Below, piece after piece: positions 48,016 to 61,704 of a DNA stretch of 64,000 bases. A program made the position numbers and the translations under genes. The notes below the pieces were generated by a model, which made no database searches, was not told the origin of the DNA, and worked only from the letters and a program-made list of their open reading frames with translations. Within the stretch, counting starts at the first letter, position 1. Each line of letters starts with the position of its first letter. The stretch is from Protonemura montana (lineage: Eukaryota; Arthropoda; Insecta; Plecoptera; Nemouridae), in the NCBI GenBank assembly GCA_947568835.1, contig CANOQG010000006.1, forward strand, positions 248,001 to 312,000, in the 5' to 3' direction.

Positions 48016-51000
48016 CAGCCCCTTGTCCTGTCCCATTTCCTGCCCCATGTCCTGCCCCATGTCCTGCCCCATGTCCTGCCCCATGTCCTGCCCCATGTCC
48101 TGCCCCATGTCTTGCCCCATGTCCCATGTCCTGCCCCATGTCCTGCCCCATGTCCTGCCCCATGTCCTGCCCTATGTCCTGTCCCATGTCCTGTCCCATG
48201 TCATGTCCCATGTCCTGCTCCATGTCCTGCCCCATGTCCTGCCCCATGTCCTGCTCCATGACCTGCCCCATGTCCCATGTCCTGCCCCATGTCCTGCCCC
48301 ATGTCCTGCCCCAAGTCCTGTCTCATGTCCTGCCCCATGTCCTGCCCCATGTCCTGCCCCATGTCCTGCCCCATGTCCTGCCCTATGTCCTGCCCCATGT
48401 CCTGCCCCATGTCCTGCCCTATGTCCTGTCCCATGTCCTGTCCCATGTCCTGCCCCATGTCCTGCCCCATGTCCTTCCCTATGTCCTGTCCCATGTCCTG
48501 CCCCATGTCCTGCCCCATGTCCTGCTCCATGTCCTCCCCCTGTCCTGCCTCATGTCCCATGTCCTGCCCCGTGTCCTGCCCAATGTCCTGCCCCATGTCC
48601 TGCCCTATGTCCTGTCCCATGTCCTGCCCCATGTCCTGCCCCATGTCCTGCCCCATGTCCTGCCCCATGTCTTTCCCCATGTCCCATGTCCTGCCCCATG
48701 TCCTGCCCCATGTCCTGCCCCATGTCCTGCCCCATGTCCTGTCCCATGTCCTGCCTCATGTCCTGCCCCATGTCCTGCCCCATAGCCTGGCCTATGTCCT
48801 GCCCCATGTCCTGTCCCATGTCCTGCCCCATGTCCTGCCCCATGTCCTGCCCCATGTCCTGCCCCATGTCCTGCCCCATGTCCTGTCCCATGTCATGTCC
48901 CATGTCCTGCTCCATGTCCTGCCCCATGTCCTGCCCCATGTCCTGCCCTATGTCCTGCCCCATGTCCTGCCCCATGTCCTGCCCCATGTCCTGCCCCATG
49001 TCCTGCCCTATGTCCTGCCCCATGTCCTGCCCCATGTCTTGCCCCATGTCCCATGTCCTGCCCCATGTCCTGCCCCATGTCCTGCCCCATGTCCTGCTCC
49101 ATGTCCTGCCCCATGTCCTGCTCCATGTCCCATGTCCTGCCCCATGTCCTGCCCCATGTCCTGTCCCATGTCCTGCCTCATGTCCTGCCCCATGTCCTGC
49201 CCCATGTCCTGCCCCATGTCCTGCCCCATGTCCTGTCCCATGTCCTGCCCCATGTCATGCCCCATGTCCTGCCCCATGTCCTGCCCCATGTCCAATGTCC
49301 TGCCCCATGTCCTGCCCTTTGTCCTGTCACATTTCCTGCCCCATGTCCTGCCCCATGTCCTGCCCCATGTCCTGCCCCATGTCCTGCCCCATGTTCTGCC
49401 CCATGTCCTGCCCTATGTCTTGCCCCATGTCCCATGTCCTGCCCCATGTCCTGCCCCATGTCCTGCCCCATGTCCTTCCCTATGTCCTGTCCTATGTCCT
49501 GCCCCATGTCCTGCCCCATGTCCTGCTCCATGTCCTCCCCCTGTCCTGCCCCATGTCCCATGTCCTGCCCCATGTCCTGCCCCATGTCCTGCCCCATGTC
49601 CTGCCCTATGTCCTGTCCCATGTCCTGCCCCATGTCCTGCCCCATGTCCTGCCCTATGTCCTGCCCCATGTCTTGCCCCATGTCCCATGTCCTGCCCCAT
49701 GTCCTGCCCCATGTCCTGCCCCATGTCCTGCCCTATGTCCTGCCCCATGTCCTGCCCCATTTTCTGCTCCATGTTCCACCCCATGTCCTGCCCCATGTCC
49801 CATGTCATGCCCCATGTCCTGCCCCATGTCCTGCCCCATGTCCTGTCCCATGTCCTGCTCCATGTCCTGCCCCATGTCTTACCTCATGTCCCATGTCCTG
49901 CCTCATGTCCTGCCCCATGTCCTGCCCCATATCCTGCCCCATGTCCTGCCCCATGTCCTGCCCCATGTCCTGTCCCATGTCCTGCCCAATGTCCTGCCCC
50001 ATGTCCTGCCCCATGTCCTGCCCTATGTCCTGCCCCATGTCCTGCCCCATGTCCTGCCCCATGTCCTGTCCAATGTCCTGCCTTATGTCCTGCCCCATGT
50101 CCTGCCCCATGTCCTGCCCCATGTCCTTCCCTATGTCCTGTCCCATGTCCTGCCCCATGTCCTGCCACATGTCCTGCTTCATGTCCTCCCCCTGTCCTGC
50201 CTCATGTCCCATGTCCTGCCCCGTGTACTGCCCAATGTCCTGCCCTATGTCCTGCCCTATGTCCTGTCCCATGTCCTGCCCCATGTCCTGCCCCATGTCC
50301 TGCCCCATGTCCTGCCCCATGTCTTTCCCCATGTCCCATGTCCTGCCCCATGTCCTGCCCCATGTCCTGCCCCATGTCCTGCCCCATGTCCTGTCCCATG
50401 TCCTGCCTCATGTCCTGCCCCATGTCCTGCCCCATAGCCTGGCCTATGTCCTGCCCCATGTCCTGTCCCATGTCCTGCCCCATGTTTTGCCCCATGTCCT
50501 GCCCCATGTCCTGCCCTATGTCCTGTCCCATGTCCTGCCCCATGTCCTGCCCCATGTCCTGTCCCATGTCCTGCCTCATGTCCTACCCCATGTCCTGCCC
50601 TATGTCCTGCCCCATGTCCTGCCCCATGTCCTGCCCCATGTCCTGCCCCATGTCCTGCCCCATGTCCTGTCCCATGTCATGTCCCATGTCCTGCTCCATG
50701 TCCTGCCCCATGTCCTGCCCCATGTCCTGCCCTATGTCCTGCCCCATGTCCTGCCCCATGTCCTGCCCCATGTCCTGCCCCATGTCCTGCCCTATGTCCT
50801 GCCCCATGTCCTGCCCCATGTCCCATGTCCTGCCCCATGTCCAGCCCCTTGTCCTGTCCCATTTCCTGCCCCATGTCCTGCCCCATGTCCTGCCCCATGT
50901 CCTGCCCCATGTCCTGCCCCATGTCCTGCCCCATGTCTTGCCCCATGTCCCATGTCCTGCCCCATGTCCTGCCCCATGTCCTGCCCCATGTCCTGCCCTA

Positions 51001-51238
51001 TGTCCTGTCCCATGTCCTGTCCCATGTCATGTCCCATGTCCTGCTCCATGTCCTGCCCCATGTCCTGCCCCAAGTCCTGCTCCATGACCTGCCCCATGTC
51101 CCATGTCCTGCCCCATGTCCTGCCCCATGTCCTGCCCCAAGTCCTGCCTCATGTCCTGCCCCATGTCCTGCCCCATGTCCTGCCCCATGTCCTGCCCCAT
51201 GTCCTGCCCTATGTCCTGCCCCATGTCCTGCCCCATGT
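48016..51238. repeat. Segmental duplication at offset 6,047 (copy 1)
   Basis: Marker order recurs at about 54063-57285 at a constant offset of 6047. Small differences are present, such as CCAATGTCC near 49291 where the partner reads CCCATGTCC. Confidence 0.75.
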
Positions 51239-52012
51239 CCTGCCCTATGTCCTGTCCCATGTCCTGTCCCATGTCCTGCCCCATGTCCTGCCCCATGTCC
51301 TTCCCTATGTCCTGTCCCATGTCCTGCCCCATGTCCTGCCCCATGTCCTGCTCCATGTCCTCCCCCTGTCCTGCCTCATGTCCCATGTCCTGCCCCGTGT
51401 CCTGCCCAATGTCCTGCCCCATGTCCTGCCCTATGTCCTGTCCCATGTCCTGCCCCATGTCCTGCCCCATGTCCTGCCCCATGTCCTGCCCCATGTCTTT
51501 CCCCATGTCCCATGTCCTGCCCCATGTCCTGCCCCATGTCCTGCCCCATGTCCTGCCCCATGTCCTGTCCCATGTCCTGCCTCATGTCCTGCCCCATGTC
51601 CTGCCCCATAGCCTGGCCTATGTCCTGCCCCATGTCCTGTCCCATGTCCTGCCCCATGTCCTGCCCCATGTCCTGCCCCATGTCCTGCCCCATGTCCTGC
51701 CCCATGTCCTGTCCCATGTCATGTCCCATGTCCTGCTCCATGTCCTGCCCCATGTCCTGCCCCATGTCCTGCCCTATGTCCTGCCCCATGTCCTGCCCCA
51801 TGTCCTGCCCCATGTCCTGCCCCATGTCCTGCCCTATGTCCTGCCCCATAACCTGCCCCATGTCTTGCCCCATGTCCCATGTCCTGCCCCATGTCCTGCC
51901 CCATGTCCTACCCCATGTCCTGCCCTATGTCCTGCCCCATGTCCTGCCCCGTGTCCTGCCCAATGTCCTGCCCCATGTCCTGCCCTATGTCCTGTCCCAT
52001 GTCCTGCCCCAT
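49717..52012. repeat. Segmental duplication at offset 11,988 (copy 1)
   Basis: Matches 61705-64000 including the rare CATAACCTGCCCC monomer (51847 and 63835) and the CCAAGTCCTGCTCC monomer (51072 and 63060). It is cut by the right window edge. Confidence 0.78.
50438..51611. repeat. 1174-bp HOR unit (example 1)
   Basis: One complete unit from one CATAGCCTGGCC marker to the next. Internal markers in order: GTTTTGCCCC, CTACCCC, CAGCCCCTTG, CCATGACC, CCAAGTCCTGCCTC, CCTTCCC, the 11-bp monomer, CCGTG..CCAATG, CTTTCCCC. Confidence 0.7.
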
Positions 52013-52165
52013 GTCCTGCCCCATGTCCTGCCCCATGTCCAGCCCCATGTCTTTCCCCATGTCCCATGTCCTGCCCCATGTCCTGCCCCATGTCCTGCCC
52101 CATGTCCTGCCCCATGTCCTGTCCCATGTCCTGCCTCATGTCCTGCCCCATGTCCTGCCCCATAG

Positions 52166-53339
52166 CCTGGCCTATGTCCTGCCCCATGTCCTGTCCCATG
52201 TCCTGCCCCATGTTTTGCCCCATGTCCTGCCCCATGTCCTGCCCTATGTCCTGTCCCATGTCCTGCCCCATGTCCTGCCCCATGTCCTGTCCCATGTCCT
52301 GCCTCATGTCCTACCCCATGTCCTGCCCTATGTCCTGCCCCATGTCCTGCCCCATGTCCTGCCCCATGTCCTGCCCCATGTCCTGCCCCATGTCCTGTCC
52401 CATGTCATGTCCCATGTCCTGCTCCATGTCCTGCCCCATGTCCTGCCCCATGTCCTGCCCTATGTCCTGCCCCATGTCCTGCCCCATGTCCTGCCCCATG
52501 TCCTGCCCCATGTCCTGCCCTATGTCCTGCCCCATGTCCTGCCCCATGTCCCATGTCCTGCCCCATGTCCAGCCCCTTGTCCTGTCCCATTTCCTGTCCC
52601 ATGTCCTGCCCCATGTCCTGCCCCATGTCCTGCCCCATGTCCTGCCCCATGTCCTGCCCCATGTCTTGCCCCATGTCCCATGTCCTGCCCCATGTCCTGC
52701 CCCATGTCCTGCCCCATGTCCTGCCCTATGTCCTGTCCCATGTCCTGTCCCATGTCATGTCCCATGTCCTGCTCCATGTCCTGCCCCATGTCCTGCCCCA
52801 TGTCCTGCTCCATGACCTGCCCCATGTCCCATGTCCTGCCCCATGTCCTGCCCCATGTCCTGCCCCAAGTCCTGCCTCATGTCCTGCCCCATGTCCTGCC
52901 CCATGTCCTGCCCCATGTCCTGCCCCATGTCCTGCCCTATGTCCTGCCCCATGTCCTGCCCCATGTCCTGCCCTATGTCCTGTCCCATGTCCTGTCCCAT
53001 GTCCTGCCCCATGTCCTGCCCCATGTCCTTCCCTATGTCCTGTCCCATGTCCTGCCCCATGTCCTGCCCCATGTCCTGCTCCATGTCCTCCCCCTGTCCT
53101 GCCTCATGTCCCATGTCCTGCCCCGTGTCCTGCCCAATGTCCTGCCCCATGTCCTGCCCTATGTCCTGTCCCATGTCCTGCCCCATGTCCTGCCCCATGT
53201 CCTGCCCCATGTCCTGCCCCATGTCTTTCCCCATGTCCCATGTCCTGCCCCATGTCCTGCCCCATGTCCTGCCCCATGTCCTGCCCCATGTCCTGTCCCA
53301 TGTCCTGCCTCATGTCCTGCCCCATGTCCTGCCCCATAG
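52166..53339. repeat. 1174-bp HOR unit (example 2)
   Basis: Same length and marker order as 50438-51611. It also matches 59993-61166 at offset 7827. Confidence 0.7.
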
Positions 53340-53803
53340 CCTGGCCTATGTCCTGCCCCATGTCCTGTCCCATGTCCTGCCCCATGTCCTGCCCCATGTC
53401 CTGCCCCATGGCCTGCCCCATGTCCTGCCCCATGTCCTGTCCCATGTCATGTCCCATGTCCTGCTCCATGTCCTGCCCCATGTCCTGCCCCATGTCCTGC
53501 CCTATGTCCTGCCCCATGTCCTGCCCCATGTCCTGCCCCATGTCCTGCCCCATGTCCTGCCCTATGTCCTGCCCCATGTCCTGCCCCATGTCTTGCCCCA
53601 TGTCCCATGTCCTGCCCCATGTCCTGCCCCATGTCCTGCCTCATGTCCTGCCCCATGTCCTGCCCCATAGCCTGGCCTATGTCCTGCCCCATGTCCTGTC
53701 CCATGTCCTGCCCCATGTCCTGCCCCATGTCCTGCCCCATGGCCTGCCCCATGTCCTGCCCCATGTCCTGCCCCATGTCCTGTCCCATGTCCTGCCTCAT
53801 GTC
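52311..53803. repeat. 1493-bp tandem HOR, copy 1
   Basis: Markers of this stretch repeat 1493 bp downstream (53804-55094), including the distinctive CATGGCCTGCC monomer near 53409 and 54902. Confidence 0.72.
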
Positions 53804-55094
53804 CTACCCCATGTCCTGCCCTATGTCCTGCCCCATGTCCTGCCCCATGTCCTGCCCCATGTCCTGCCCCATGTCCTGCCCCATGTCCTGTCCCATGTCA
53901 TGTCCCATGTCCTGCTCCATGTCCTGCCCCATGTCCTGCCCCATGTCCTGCCCTATGTCCTGCCCCATGTCCTGCCCCATGTCCTGCCCCATGTCCTGCC
54001 CCATGTCCTGCCCTATGTCCTGCCCCATGTCCTGCCCCATGTCCCATGTCCTGCCCCATGTCCAGCCCCTTGTCCTGTCCCATTTCCTGTCCCATGTCCT
54101 GCCCCATGTCCTGCCCCATGTCCTGCCCCATGTCCTGCCCCATGTCCTGCCCCATGTCTTGCCCCATGTCCCATGTCCTGCCCCATGTCCTGCCCCATGT
54201 CCTGCCCCATGTCCTGCCCTATGTCCTGTCCCATGTCCTGTCCCATGTCATGTCCCATGTCCTGCTCCATGTCCTGCCCCATGTCCTGCCCCATGTCCTG
54301 CTCCATGACCTGCCCCATGTCCCATGTCCTGCCCCATGTCCTGCCCCATGTCCTGCCCCAAGTCCTGCCTCATGTCCTGCCCCATGTCCTGCCCCATGTC
54401 CTGCCCCATGTCCTGCCCCATGTCCTGCCCTATGTCCTGCCCCATGTCCTGCCCCATGTCCTGCCCTATGTCCTGTCCCATGTCCTGTCCCATGTCCTGC
54501 CCCATGTCCTGCCCCATGTCCTTCCCTATGTCCTGTCCCATGTCCTGCCCCATGTCCTGCCCCATGTCCTGCTCCATGTCCTCCCCCTGTCCTGCCTCAT
54601 GTCCCATGTCCTGCCCCGTGTCCTGCCCAATGTCCTGCCCCATGTCCTGCCCTATGTCCTGTCCCATGTCCTGCCCCATGTCCTGCCCCATGTCCTGCCC
54701 CATGTCCTGCCCCATGTCTTTCCCCATGTCCCATGTCCTGCCCCATGTCCTGCCCCATGTCCTGCCCCATGTCCTGCCCCATGTCCTGTCCCATGTCCTG
54801 CCTCATGTCCTGCCCCATGTCCTGCCCCATAGCCTGGCCTATGTCCTGCCCCATGTCCTGTCCCATGTCCTGCCCCATGTCCTGCCCCATGTCCTGCCCC
54901 ATGGCCTGCCCCATGTCCTGCCCCATGTCCTGTCCCATGTCATGTCCCATGTCCTGCTCCATGTCCTGCCCCATGTCCTGCCCCATGTCCTGCCCTATGT
55001 CCTGCCCCATGTCCTGCCCCATGTCCTGCCCCATGTCCTGCCCCATGTCCTGCCCTATGTCCTGCCCCATGTCCTGCCCCATGTCTTGCCCCAT
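53804..55094. repeat. 1493-bp tandem HOR, copy 2 (partial)
   Basis: Partner of 52311-53601. Beyond 55094 the sequence follows the 6047-offset block instead. Confidence 0.7.
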
Positions 55095-57285
55095 GTCCCA
55101 TGTCCTGCCCCATGTCCTGCCCCATGTCCTGCCCCATGTCCTGCTCCATGTCCTGCCCCATGTCCTGCTCCATGTCCCATGTCCTGCCCCATGTCCTGCC
55201 CCATGTCCTGTCCCATGTCCTGCCTCATGTCCTGCCCCATGTCCTGCCCCATGTCCTGCCCCATGTCCTGCCCCATGTCCTGTCCCATGTCCTGCCCCAT
55301 GTCATGCCCCATGTCCTGCCCCATGTCCTGCCCCATGTCCCATGTCCTGCCCCATGTCCTGCCCTTTGTCCTGTCACATTTCCTGCCCCATGTCCTGCCC
55401 CATGTCCTGCCCCATGTCCTGCCCCATGTCCTGCCCCATGTTCTGCCCCATGTCCTGCCCTATGTCTTGCCCCATGTCCCATGTCCTGCCCCATGTCCTG
55501 CCCCATGTCCTGCCCCATGTCCTTCCCTATGTCCTGTCCTATGTCCTGCCCCATGTCCTGCCCCATGTCCTGCTCCATGTCCTCCCCCTGTCCTGCCCCA
55601 TGTCCCATGTCCTGCCCCATGTCCTGCCCCATGTCCTGCCCCATGTCCTGCCCTATGTCCTGTCCCATGTCCTGCCCCATGTCCTGCCCCATGTCCTGCC
55701 CTATGTCCTGCCCCATGTCTTGCCCCATGTCCCATGTCCTGCCCCATGTCCTGCCCCATGTCCTGCCCCATGTCCTGCCCTATGTCCTGCCCCATGTCCT
55801 GCCCCATTTTCTGCTCCATGTTCCACCCCATGTCCTGCCCCATGTCCCATGTCATGCCCCATGTCCTGCCCCATGTCCTGCCCCATGTCCTGTCCCATGT
55901 CCTGCTCCATGTCCTGCCCCATGTCTTACCTCATGTCCCATGTCCTGCCTCATGTCCTGCCCCATGTCCTGCCCCATATCCTGCCCCATGTCCTGCCCCA
56001 TGTCCTGCCCCATGTCCTGTCCCATGTCCTGCCCAATGTCCTGCCCCATGTCCTGCCCCATGTCCTGCCCTATGTCCTGCCCCATGTCCTGCCCCATGTC
56101 CTGCCCCATGTCCTGTCCAATGTCCTGCCTTATGTCCTGCCCCATGTCCTGCCCCATGTCCTGCCCCATGTCCTTCCCTATGTCCTGTCCCATGTCCTGC
56201 CCCATGTCCTGCCCCATGTCCTGCTTCATGTCCTCCCCCTGTCCTGCCTCATGTCCCATGTCCTGCCCCGTGTACTGCCCAATGTCCTGCCCTATGTCCT
56301 GCCCTATGTCCTGTCCCATGTCCTGCCTCATGTCCTGCCCCATGTCCTGCCCCATGTCCTGCCCCATGTCTTTCCCCATGTCCCATGTCCTGCCCCATGT
56401 CCTGCCCCATGTCCTGCCCCATGTCCTGCCCCATGTCCTGTCCCATGTCCTGCCTCATGTCCTGCCCCATGTCCTGCCCCATAGCCTGGCCTATGTCCTG
56501 CCCCATGTCCTGTCCCATGTCCTGCCCCATGTTTTGCCCCATGTCCTGCCCCATGTCCTGCCCTATGTCCTGTCCCATGTCCTGCCCCATGTCCTGCCCC
56601 ATGTCCTGTCCCATTTCCTGCCTCATGTCCTACCCCATGTCCTGCCCTATGTCCTGCCCCATGTCCTGACCCATGTCCTGCCCCATGTCCTGCCCCATGT
56701 CCTGCCCCATGTCCTGTCCCATGTCATGTCCCATGTCCTGCTCCATGTCCTGCCCCATGTCCTGCCCCATGTCCTGCCCTATGTCCTGCCCCATGTCCTG
56801 CCCCATGTCCTGCCCCATGTCCTGCCCCATGTCCTGCCCTATGTCCTGCCCCATGTCCTGCCCCATGTCCCATGTCCTGCCCCATGTCCAGCCCCTTGTC
56901 CTGTCCCATTTCCTGCCCCATGTCCTGCCCCATGTCCTGCCCCATGTCCTGCCCCATGTCCTGCCCCATGTCCTGCCCCATGTCTTGCCCCATGTCCCAT
57001 GTCCTGCCCCATGTCCTGCCCCATGTCCTGCCCCATGTCCTGCCCTATGTCCTGTCCCATGTCCTGTCCCATGTCATGTCCCATGTCCTGCTCCATGTCC
57101 TGCCCCATGTCCTGCCCCAAGTCCTGCTCCATGACCTGCCCCATGTCCCATGTCCTGCCCCATGTCCTGCCCCATGTCCTGCCCCAAGTCCTGCCTCATG
57201 TCCTGCCCCATGTCCTGCCCCATGTCCTGCCCCATGTCCTGCCCCATGTCCTGCCCTATGTCCTGCCCCATGTCCTGCCCCATGT
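54063..57285. repeat. Segmental duplication at offset 6,047 (copy 2)
   Basis: Partner of 48016-51238. After 57285 it enters a rearranged hybrid stretch. Confidence 0.75.
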
Positions 57286-58099
57286 CCTGCCCCATGTCCT
57301 GCCCTATGTCCTGCCCCATGTCCTGCCCCATGTCCTGCCCCATGTCCTGCCCCATGTCCTGCCCCATGTCCTGCCCTATGTCCTGTCCCATGTCCTGTCC
57401 CATGTCATGTCCCATGTCCTGCTCCATGTCCTGCCCCATGTCCTGCCCCATGTCCTGTCCCATGTCCTGCCCCATGTCCTGCCCCATGTCCTGCTCCATG
57501 TCCTCCCCCTGTCCTGCCTCATGTCCCATGTCCTGCCCCGTGTCCTGCCCAATGTCCTGCCCCATGTCCTGCCCTATGTCCTGTCCCATGTCCTGCCCCA
57601 TGTCCTGCCCCATGTCCTGCCCTATGTCCTGCCCCATGTCCTGCCCCATGTCCTGCCCCATGTCCTGCCCTATGTCCTGCCCCATGTCCTGCCCCATGTC
57701 CTGCCCCATATCCTGCCCCATGTCCTGCCCCATGTCCTGCCCCATGTCCTGTCCCATGTCCTGCCCAATGTCCTGCCCCATGTCCTGCCCCATGTCCTGC
57801 CCTATGTCCTGCCCCATGTCCTGCCCCATGTCCTGCCCCATGTCCTGTCCAATGTCCTGCCTTATGTCCTGCCCCATGTCCTGCCCCATGTCCTGCCCCA
57901 TGTCCTTCCCTATGTCCTGTCCCATGTCCTGCCCCATGTCCTGCCCCATGTCCTGCTTCATGTCCTCCCCCTGTCCTGCCTCATGTCCCATGTCCTGCCC
58001 CGTGTACTGCCCAATGTCCTGCCCTATGTCCTGCCCTATGTCCTGTCCCATGTCCTGCCCCATGTCCTGCCCCATGTCCTGCCCCATGTCCTGCCCCAT

Positions 58100-58689
58100 G
58101 TCTTTCCCCATGTCCCATGTCCTGCCCCATGTCCTGCCCCATGTCCTGCCCCATGTCCTGCCCCATGTCCTGTCCCATGTCCTGCCTCATGTCCTGCCCC
58201 ATGTCCTGCCCCATAGCCTGGCCTATGTCCTGCCCCATGTCCTGTCCCATGTCCTGCCCCATGTTTTGCCCCATGTCCTGCCCCATGTCCTGCCCTATGT
58301 CCTGTCCCATGTCCTGCCCCATGTCCTGCCCCATGTCCTGTCCCATGTCCTGCCTCATGTCCTACCCCATGTCCTGCCCTATGTCCTGCCCCATGTCCTG
58401 CCCCATGTCCTGCCCCATGTCCTGCCCCATGTCCTGCCCCATGTCCTGTCCCATGTCATGTCCCATGTCCTGCTCCATGTCCTGCCCCATGTCCTGCCCC
58501 ATGTCCTGCCCTATGTCCTGCCCCATGTCCTGCCCCATGTCCTGCCCCATGTCCTGCCCCATGTCCTGCCCTATGTCCTGCCCCATGTCCTGCCCCATGT
58601 CCCATGTCCTGCCCCATGTCCAGCCCCTTGTCCTGTCCCATTTCCTGCCCCATGTCCTGCCCCATGTCCTGCCCCATGTCCTGCCCCAT
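58100..58689. repeat. 590-bp tandem HOR, copy 1
   Basis: The marker CATAGCCTGGCC occurs near 58212 and again 590 bp later near 58802. The whole stretch repeats in order. Confidence 0.75.
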
Positions 58690-59279
58690 GTCTTTCCCCA
58701 TGTCCCATGTCCTGCCCCGTGTCCTGCCCCATGTCCTGCCCCATGTCCTGCCCCATGTCCTGTCCCATGTCCTGCCTCATGTCCTGCCCCATGTCCTGCC
58801 CCATAGCCTGGCCTATGTCCTGCCCCATGTCCTGTCCCATGTCCTGCCCCATGTTTTGCCCCATGTCCTGCCCCATGTCCTGCCCTATGTCCTGTCCCAT
58901 GTCCTGCCCCATGTCCTGCCCCATGTCCTGTCCCATGTCCTGCCTCATGTCCTACCCCATGTCCTGCCCTATGTCCTGCCCCATGTCCTGCCCCATGTCC
59001 TGCCCCATGTCCTGCCCCATGTCCTGCCCCATGTCCTGTCCCATGTCATGTCCCATGTCCTGCTCCATGTCCTGCCCCATGTCCTGCCCCATGTCCTGCC
59101 CTATGTCCTGCCCCATGTCCTGCCCCATGTCCTGCCCCATGTCCTGCCCCATGTCCTGCCCTATGTCCTGCCCCATGTCCTGCCCCATGTCCCATGTCCT
59201 GCCCCATGTCCAGCCCCTTGTCCTGTCCCATTTCCTGCCCCATGTCCTGCCCCATGTCCTGCCCCATGTCCTGCCCCAT
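58690..59279. repeat. 590-bp tandem HOR, copy 2
   Basis: Partner of 58100-58689, separated from it by a CTTTCCCC marker. One substitution gives CCCCGTG near 58717 where copy 1 has CCCCATG. Confidence 0.75.
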
Positions 59280-59980
59280 GTCCTGCCCCATGTCCTGCCC
59301 CATGTCTTGCCCCATGTCCCATGTCCTGCCCCATGTCCTGCCCCATGTCCTGCCCCATGTCCTGCCCTATGTCCTGTCCCATGTCCTGTCCCATGTCATG
59401 TCCCATGTCCTGCTCCATGTCCTGCCCCATGTCCTGCCCCAAGTCCTGCTCCATGACCTGCCCCATGTCCCATGTCCTGCCCCATGTCCTGCCCCATGTC
59501 CTGCCCCAAGTCCTGCCTCATGTCCTGTCCCATGTCCTGCCCCATGTCCTGCCCCATGTCCTGCCCCATGTCCTGCCCTATGTCCTGCCCCATGTCCTGC
59601 CCCATGTCCTGCCCTATGTCCTGTCCCATGTCCTGTCCCATGTCCTGCCCCATGTCCTGCCCCATGTCCTTCCCTATGTCCTGTCCCATGTCCTGCCCCA
59701 TGTCCTGCCCCATGTCCTGCTCCATGTCCTCCCCCTGTCCTGCCTCATGTCCCATGTCCTGCCCCGTGTCCTGCCCAATGTCCTGCCCCATGTCCTGCCC
59801 TATGTCCTGTCCCATGTCCTGCCCCATGTCCTGCCCCATGTCCTGCCCCATGTCCTGCCCCATGTCTTTCCCCATGTCCCATGTCCTGCCCCATGTCCTG
59901 CCCCATGTCCTGCCCCATGTCCTGCCCCATGTCCTGTCCCATGTCCTGCCTCATGTCCTGCCCCATGTCCTGCCCCATAG
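58807..59980. repeat. 1174-bp HOR unit (example 3)
   Basis: Same length and marker order as 50438-51611. It differs by a few substitutions, for example CCTCATGTCCTGTCCC near 59518. Confidence 0.68.
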
Positions 59981-61704
59981 CCTGGCCTATGTCCTGCCCC
60001 ATGTCCTGTCCCATGTCCTGCCCCATGTCCTGCCCCATGTCCTGCCCCATGTCCTGCCCCATGTCCTGCCCCATGTCCTGTCCCATGTCCTGCCCCATGT
60101 CCTGCCCCATGTCCTGTCCCATGTCCTGCCTCATGTCCTACCCCATGTCCTGCCCTATGTCCTGCCCCATGTCCTGCCCCATGTCCTGCCCCATGTCCTG
60201 CCCCATGTCCTGCCCCATGTCCTGTCCCATGTCATGTCCCATGTCCTGCTCCATGTCCTGCCCCATGTCCTGCCCCATGTCCTGCCCTATGTCCTGCCCC
60301 ATGTCCTGCCCCATGTCCTGCCCCATGTCCTGCCCCATGTCCTGCCCTATGTCCTGCCCCATGTCCTGCCCCATGTCCCATGTCCTGCTCCATGTCCAGC
60401 CCCTTGTCCTGTCCCATTTCCTGTCCCATGTCCTGCCCCATGTCCTGCCCCATGTCCTGCCCCATGTCCTGCCCCATGTCCTGCCCCATGTCTTGCCCCA
60501 TGTCCCATGTCCTGCCCCATGTCCTGCCCCATGTCCTGCCCCATGTCCTGCCCTATGTCCTGTCCCATGTCCTGTCCCATGTCATGTCCCATGTCCTGCT
60601 CCATGTCCTGCCCCATGTCCTGCCCCATGTCCTGCTCCATGACCTGCCCCATGTCCCATGTCCTGCCCCATGTCCTGCCCCATGTCCTGCCCCAAGTCCT
60701 GCCTCATGTCCTGCCCCATGTCCTGCCCCATGTCCTGCCCCATGTCCTGCCCCATGTCCTGCCCTATGTCCTGCCCCATGTCCTGCCCCATGTCCTGCCC
60801 TATGTCCTGTCCCATGTCCTGTCCCATGTCCTGCCCCATGTCCTGCCCCATGTCCTTCCCTATGTCCTGTCCCATGTCCTGCCCCATGTCCTGCCCCATG
60901 TCCTGCTCCATGTCCTCCCCCTGTCCTGCCTCATGTCCCATGTCCTGCCCCGTGTCCTGCCCAATGTCCTGCCCCATGTCCTGCCCTATGTCCTGTCCCA
61001 TGTCCTGCCCCATGTCCTGCCCCATGTCCTGCCCCATGTCCTGCCCCATGTCTTTCCCCATGTCCCATGTCCTGCCCCATGTCCTGCCCCATGTCCTGCC
61101 CCATGTCCTGCCCCATGTCCTGTCCCATGTCCTGCCTCATGTCCTGCCCCATGTCCTGCCCCATAGCCTGGCCTATGTCCTGCCCCATGTCCTGTCCCAT
61201 GTCCTGCCCCATGTCCTGCCCCATGTCCTGCCCCATGTCCTGCCCCATGTCCTGCCCCATGTCCTGTCCCATGTCATGTCCCATGTCCTGCTCCATGTCC
61301 TGCCCCATGTCCTGCCCCATGTCCTGCCCTATGTCCTGCCCCATGTCCTGCCCCATGTCCTGCCCCATGTCCTGCCCCATGTCCTGCCCTATGTCCTGCC
61401 CCATGTCCTGCCCCATGTCTTGCCCCATGTCCCATGTCCTGCCCCATGTCCTGCCCCATGTCCTGCCCCATGTCCTGCTCCATGTCCTGCCCCATGTCCT
61501 GCTCCATGTCCCATGTCCTGCCCCATGTCCTGCCCCATGTCCTGTCCCATGTCCTGCCTCATGTCCTGCCCCATGTCCTGCCCCATGTCCTGCCCCATGT
61601 CCTCCCCCTGTCCTGCCCCATGTCCCATGTCCTGCCCCATGTCCTGCCCCATGTCCTGCCCCATGTCCTGCCCTATGTCCTGTCCCATGTCCTGCCCCAT
61701 GTCC

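Noticed and set aside
57074-58111. 345-codon minus-strand frame of MGQD repeats
   Set aside because: Same arithmetic artefact on the other strand, with no non-repeat residues, domain or start context.
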